Source: an alpha proteobacterium AAP38
Lineage (GTDB): Bacteria; Pseudomonadota; Alphaproteobacteria; Azospirillales; Azospirillaceae
DNA: 64,000 nt
Assembly: GCA_001296005.1 (NCBI GenBank)
Contig: LJHR01000011.1
Location: 1 to 64,000 of the forward strand
Direction of reading: 5' to 3'
Positions 61,462 through 64,000 of this stretch are shown here, in pieces; the first letter of the stretch is position 1; the number at the start of each line of letters is the position of its first letter. Under the pieces are notes generated by a model, which saw only the letters and a list, made by a program, of their open reading frames with translations, was not told where the DNA came from and searched no databases. The translations under genes and the position numbers were made by a program.

Positions 61462-62649
61462 ATGGCCTTCCCCCTTATCCGCGATGTCCGCGCCTATGTG
61501 GTGCGCGGCGGTGGCGCCGATTACCATGACCAGGGTGACGGCCACTGGATCGACGATCATATCGCCACGCCGATGAGCCGGTATCCCGAATATCGCCAGA
61601 GCCGGCAGAGCTTCGGCATCAATGTGCTGGGCACGCTGGTGGTGGAGATCGAGGCGGCGGACGGCACCATCGGATTCGCGGTGACCACGGGCGGGGAACC
61701 GGCCTGCTATCTGGTGGAAAAGCATTTCTCCCGCTTCCTGATCGGCCGCTCCCCGGTGGAAGTGGAGAAGATCTGGGACCAGATGTATTTCGGCTCCCAA
61801 TATTATGGCCGCAAGGGTCTGGTGGTGAACGCCATTTCCGGCGTCGATCTGGCCCTGTGGGACCTGCTGGGCAAGCTGCGTCAGGAACCGGTCTATCATC
61901 TGCTGGGTGGTGCCGTCCGCGATGAGCTGACCTTCTACGCCACCGGCGCGCGCCCTGATCTGGCCAAGGAAATGGGCTTCATCGGCGGAAAGATGCCCCT
62001 GCATCACGGCCCGGCGGAAGGCGAGGAAGGCCTGCGCAAGAACATCGAAGAACTGGCCACCATGCGCGAGCGGGTGGGCGAGGATTTCTGGCTGATGTTC
62101 GATTGCTGGATGTCGCTGGACCTGAACTACGCCACCAAGCTGGCCCACAAGGCCCACGAATATGGCCTGAAATGGATCGAAGAGGCGCTGTCGCCCGATG
62201 ATTACTGGGGCTATGCCGAACTGAAGAAAAAGGCCCCGCCGGGCATGCTGGTGACCACGGGCGAGCATGAGGCCACCCGCTGGGGCTTCCGCATGCTGAT
62301 GGAAATGGATTGCTGCGACATCATTCAGCCCGACGTGGGCTGGTGCGGTGGCGTCACCGAACTGACCAAGATCGCCAACATGGCCGACAGCCGCGGCATC
62401 ATGGTCATCCCGCACGGGTCGTCGGTCTATTCCTATCACTTCGTCATCACGCGCCATAACAGCCCGTTTGCCGAATTCCTGATGATGGCGCCCAAGGCCG
62501 ACAAGGTCGTGCCGATGTTCCATCCGCAGCTGCTGGGTGAGCCGGTGCCCGTCAATGGCAAGCTGAAACTGTCCGACAAGCCCGGCTTCGGCGTGGAGCT
62601 GAACCGTGAGGTCAAGCTGCACCGGCCTTATGTGGGCCAGGGCAAATAA
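61462..62649 (+). CDS. rhmD: L-rhamnonate dehydratase (enolase superfamily, LRA3/RhmD)
   Basis: A 395-residue enolase-superfamily enzyme that dehydrates L-rhamnonate to 2-keto-3-deoxy-L-rhamnonate. Residues [40 protein letters not shown] and [12 protein letters not shown] match E. coli RhmD. The metal-binding carboxylates are in [14 protein letters not shown] and [11 protein letters not shown], and the catalytic His is in [11 protein letters not shown]. It starts at ATG 61462 and reads together with the FAH and SDR genes downstream, while the rhamnose dehydrogenase is divergent. Confidence 0.95.
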   Translation: MAFPLIRDVRAYVVRGGGADYHDQGDGHWIDDHIATPMSRYPEYRQSRQSFGINVLGTLVVEIEAADGTIGFAVTTGGEPACYLVEKHFSRFLIGRSPVEVEKIWDQMYFGSQYYGRKGLVVNAISGVDLALWDLLGKLRQEPVYHLLGGAVRDELTFYATGARPDLAKEMGFIGGKMPLHHGPAEGEEGLRKNIEELATMRERVGEDFWLMFDCWMSLDLNYATKLAHKAHEYGLKWIEEALSPDDYWGYAELKKKAPPGMLVTTGEHEATRWGFRMLMEMDCCDIIQPDVGWCGGVTELTKIANMADSRGIMVIPHGSSVYSYHFVITRHNSPFAEFLMMAPKADKVVPMFHPQLLGEPVPVNGKLKLSDKPGFGVELNREVKLHRPYVGQGK

Positions 62650-62682
62650 TCCAATCATTTCCGATCACGAAAGCTACTTATC

Positions 62683-63546
62683 ATGAAGCTGCTGCGTTAC
62701 GGCCCCAAGGGCCAGGAAAAGCCGGGCCTGATGGATGCCACCGGCACCATCCGCGACCTGTCAGGCGTCGTTGCCGATATCACCCCGGACGTGTTGTCGC
62801 CCGCCGGTCTGGCCAAGATCGCCGCCATTGATCCGGCTAGCCTGCCGGCGGTCGAAGGCTCGCCCCGTTACGGCGTGCCCATCAATGGCGTGCGCAAATT
62901 CATCGCTGTCGGTCTGAACTTCGCTGACCATGCGGCGGAGAGCAACCTGCCGATCCCGACGGAGCCGGTGCTGTTCACCAAGGCCGTTTCCTGTCTGACC
63001 GGCCCCAATGACCCGGTGATGATCCCCAAGGACTCGGTCAAGACCGACTGGGAAGTGGAACTGGGCATCGTCATTGGCAGCCGCGCCCGCTATGTCAGCG
63101 AGGAGAACGCGCTGGACCATGTCGCGGGATATGTCCTGATCAATGACGTGTCCGAACGCGCCTTCCAGATCGAACGCGGCGGCACCTGGGACAAGGGCAA
63201 GGGCTGTGACACGTTCGGTCCCGTCGGCCCCTGGGTCGTGACGTCGGACGAGGTGGGCGATGCCCAGAACCTGTCCATGTGGCTGGAGGTGAACGGCCAC
63301 CGCTATCAGAACGGCAGCAGCAAGACCATGATCTTCACCTGCCGACAGCTGGTCGCCTATATCAGCCAGTTCATCACGCTGGAGCCGGGCGACCTGATCA
63401 CGACCGGCACCCCGCCGGGCGTGGGTCTGGGCCAGAAGCCGGAGCCGAAATATCTGAAGGCCGGCGACGTCATGCGCCTGGGCATCGAAAAGCTGGGTGA
63501 GCAGCGCCAGGACGTCGTCGCCTGGACCCAGGAAGGTGTGGCATGA
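62683..63546 (+). CDS. FAH-family 2,4-diketo-3-deoxy-L-rhamnonate hydrolase (LRA6 type)
   Basis: A 287-residue fumarylacetoacetate-hydrolase fold protein that would cleave 2,4-diketo-3-deoxy-L-rhamnonate to pyruvate and L-lactate. Metal and catalytic residues lie in DWEVELGIVIGSRA and NDVSERAFQIERGG, followed by GKGCDTFGPVGPWVV and the TGTPPGVGLGQKP loop. Order with the dehydratase before it and the SDR after it (ATGA overlap) is that of the Sphingomonas LRA3-LRA6-LRA5 pathway as I recall it; exact substrate is inferred from context. Confidence 0.9.
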   Translation: MKLLRYGPKGQEKPGLMDATGTIRDLSGVVADITPDVLSPAGLAKIAAIDPASLPAVEGSPRYGVPINGVRKFIAVGLNFADHAAESNLPIPTEPVLFTKAVSCLTGPNDPVMIPKDSVKTDWEVELGIVIGSRARYVSEENALDHVAGYVLINDVSERAFQIERGGTWDKGKGCDTFGPVGPWVVTSDEVGDAQNLSMWLEVNGHRYQNGSSKTMIFTCRQLVAYISQFITLEPGDLITTGTPPGVGLGQKPEPKYLKAGDVMRLGIEKLGEQRQDVVAWTQEGVA

Positions 63547-64000
63547 GCATCTATGCTGACCGTTTCAAGGGCCAGGTCGCCATCGTCACCGGCGGCGCCT
63601 CCGGTGTGGGCCGAGAAGTCGCAGCCCGCCTGACGCAGGAGGGAGCCAAGGTCGTCCTCTGGGACATGAATGCCGACGCGCTGACCCAGGCGCAGGCGGA
63701 TACCGGGGCCGTTGACGCAATCTCCCTCGACGTCACCGATGCCGAGGCCGTGCAGGCGGCAGCGGATGCGGTGGCGCAGAAGCTGGGCCGTGTCGATGTG
63801 CTGATCGCCAGCGCGGGCATCACGGGTGCCACCGTTCCCGTGCATGAATTCCCGCTGGACAGCTGGCGCCGGGTTATCGACATCAATCTGAACGGCCTGT
63901 TCTATTGCTGCCGTGCGGTCATCCCGCACATGCTGAAGAATGACTATGGCCGTATCGTCAATGTCTCCTCGGTGGCCGGCAAGGAAGGCAACCCCAACGC
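63543..64000 (+). CDS. SDR, 2-keto-3-deoxy-L-rhamnonate 4-dehydrogenase (LRA5 type), partial
   Basis: The first 152 codons of a short-chain dehydrogenase cut by the right edge. The cofactor motif VTGGASGVGRE, the NAG-equivalent IASAGITG and VNVSSVAGKEGNPNA (Ser of the active site) are visible; the catalytic Tyr-x-x-x-Lys lies beyond the window. It overlaps the FAH gene by ATGA. By position it should oxidise 2-keto-3-deoxy-L-rhamnonate at C4, giving the substrate for the FAH enzyme. Confidence 0.85.
   Translation, partial: MSIYADRFKGQVAIVTGGASGVGREVAARLTQEGAKVVLWDMNADALTQAQADTGAVDAISLDVTDAEAVQAAADAVAQKLGRVDVLIASAGITGATVPVHEFPLDSWRRVIDINLNGLFYCCRAVIPHMLKNDYGRIVNVSSVAGKEGNPN

Overview
The window looks like a GC-rich alphaproteobacterial chromosome, probably Rhodospirillales and near Azospirillaceae (Azospirillum, Nitrospirillum, Niveispirillum). 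This is inferred from gene content: SPINDLY-type glycosyltransferases beside a type I secretion system, giant RTX proteins, a Fur-type TonB receptor with a PKHD hydroxylase, and pectin and rhamnose catabolism. No rRNA, tRNA, CRISPR array or insertion sequence was recognised. One gene runs off each end of the window.

Layout. (1) 1-9.5 kb: a Thr/Ser-rich octapeptide-repeat protein leaves the left edge on the minus strand. It is divergent from a type I secretion ABC transporter and HlyD-type adaptor. Converging on these is a minus-strand operon of UDP-glucuronate decarboxylase and two tandem GT41/SPINDLY glycosyltransferases. Together they suggest an exported, possibly O-glycosylated repeat protein. 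(2) 9.7-14.7 kb: a lipoprotein, an unknown gene of lower GC, and an iron-uptake pair (TonB-dependent siderophore receptor and PKHD-type 2OG-Fe(II) oxygenase) with Fur-box-like palindromes. (3) 14.7-16.6 kb: a LysR regulator divergent from a class A beta-lactamase. (4) 16.6-23.6 kb: pectin/rhamnogalacturonan functions, namely an orphan sugar-binding protein, a GH105 unsaturated-rhamnogalacturonyl hydrolase, a TRAP transporter and an ACS-type MFS transporter. (5) 23.7-30.6 kb: an APC permease, metNIQ, a small winged-helix gene and lptD. (6) 30.7-50.7 kb: a small membrane protein, a DUF6065-like protein, a structured leader with a terminator, a 4,776-residue RTX protein, and a 1,371-residue adhesin-like protein with a PPVS linker and NPDVAAAV C-terminal repeats. 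(7) 50.7-54.9 kb: a metallophosphoesterase and a periplasmic-propeller diguanylate cyclase. (8) 55-64 kb: a GntR regulator, an IlvD/Edd dehydratase, and the non-phosphorylating L-rhamnose pathway together with lutABC.

How the genes fit. GH105 action on rhamnogalacturonan fragments would release an unsaturated uronate and L-rhamnose. L-rhamnose is oxidised (SDR at 60491), L-rhamnonate is dehydrated (61462), the keto-deoxy acid is oxidised again (63543) and cleaved (62683) to pyruvate and L-lactate. LutABC, in the same transcription unit as the rhamnose dehydrogenase, can turn that lactate into pyruvate. The lactonase was not found in the window. A shared palindrome centred on ACCGGT lies upstream of the binding protein, GH105, the TRAP operon, the MFS gene and the rhamnose divergon, which suggests one regulon under a LacI-type regulator encoded elsewhere.

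The strongest leads for something new are the octapeptide-repeat protein with its GT41 pair, the ACCGGT regulon linking rhamnogalacturonan uptake to rhamnose and lactate oxidation, the attenuator-like leader before the giant RTX gene, and the unknown gene at 10393-11286. All assignments come from reading the sequence and recalled family knowledge. No database search was run.
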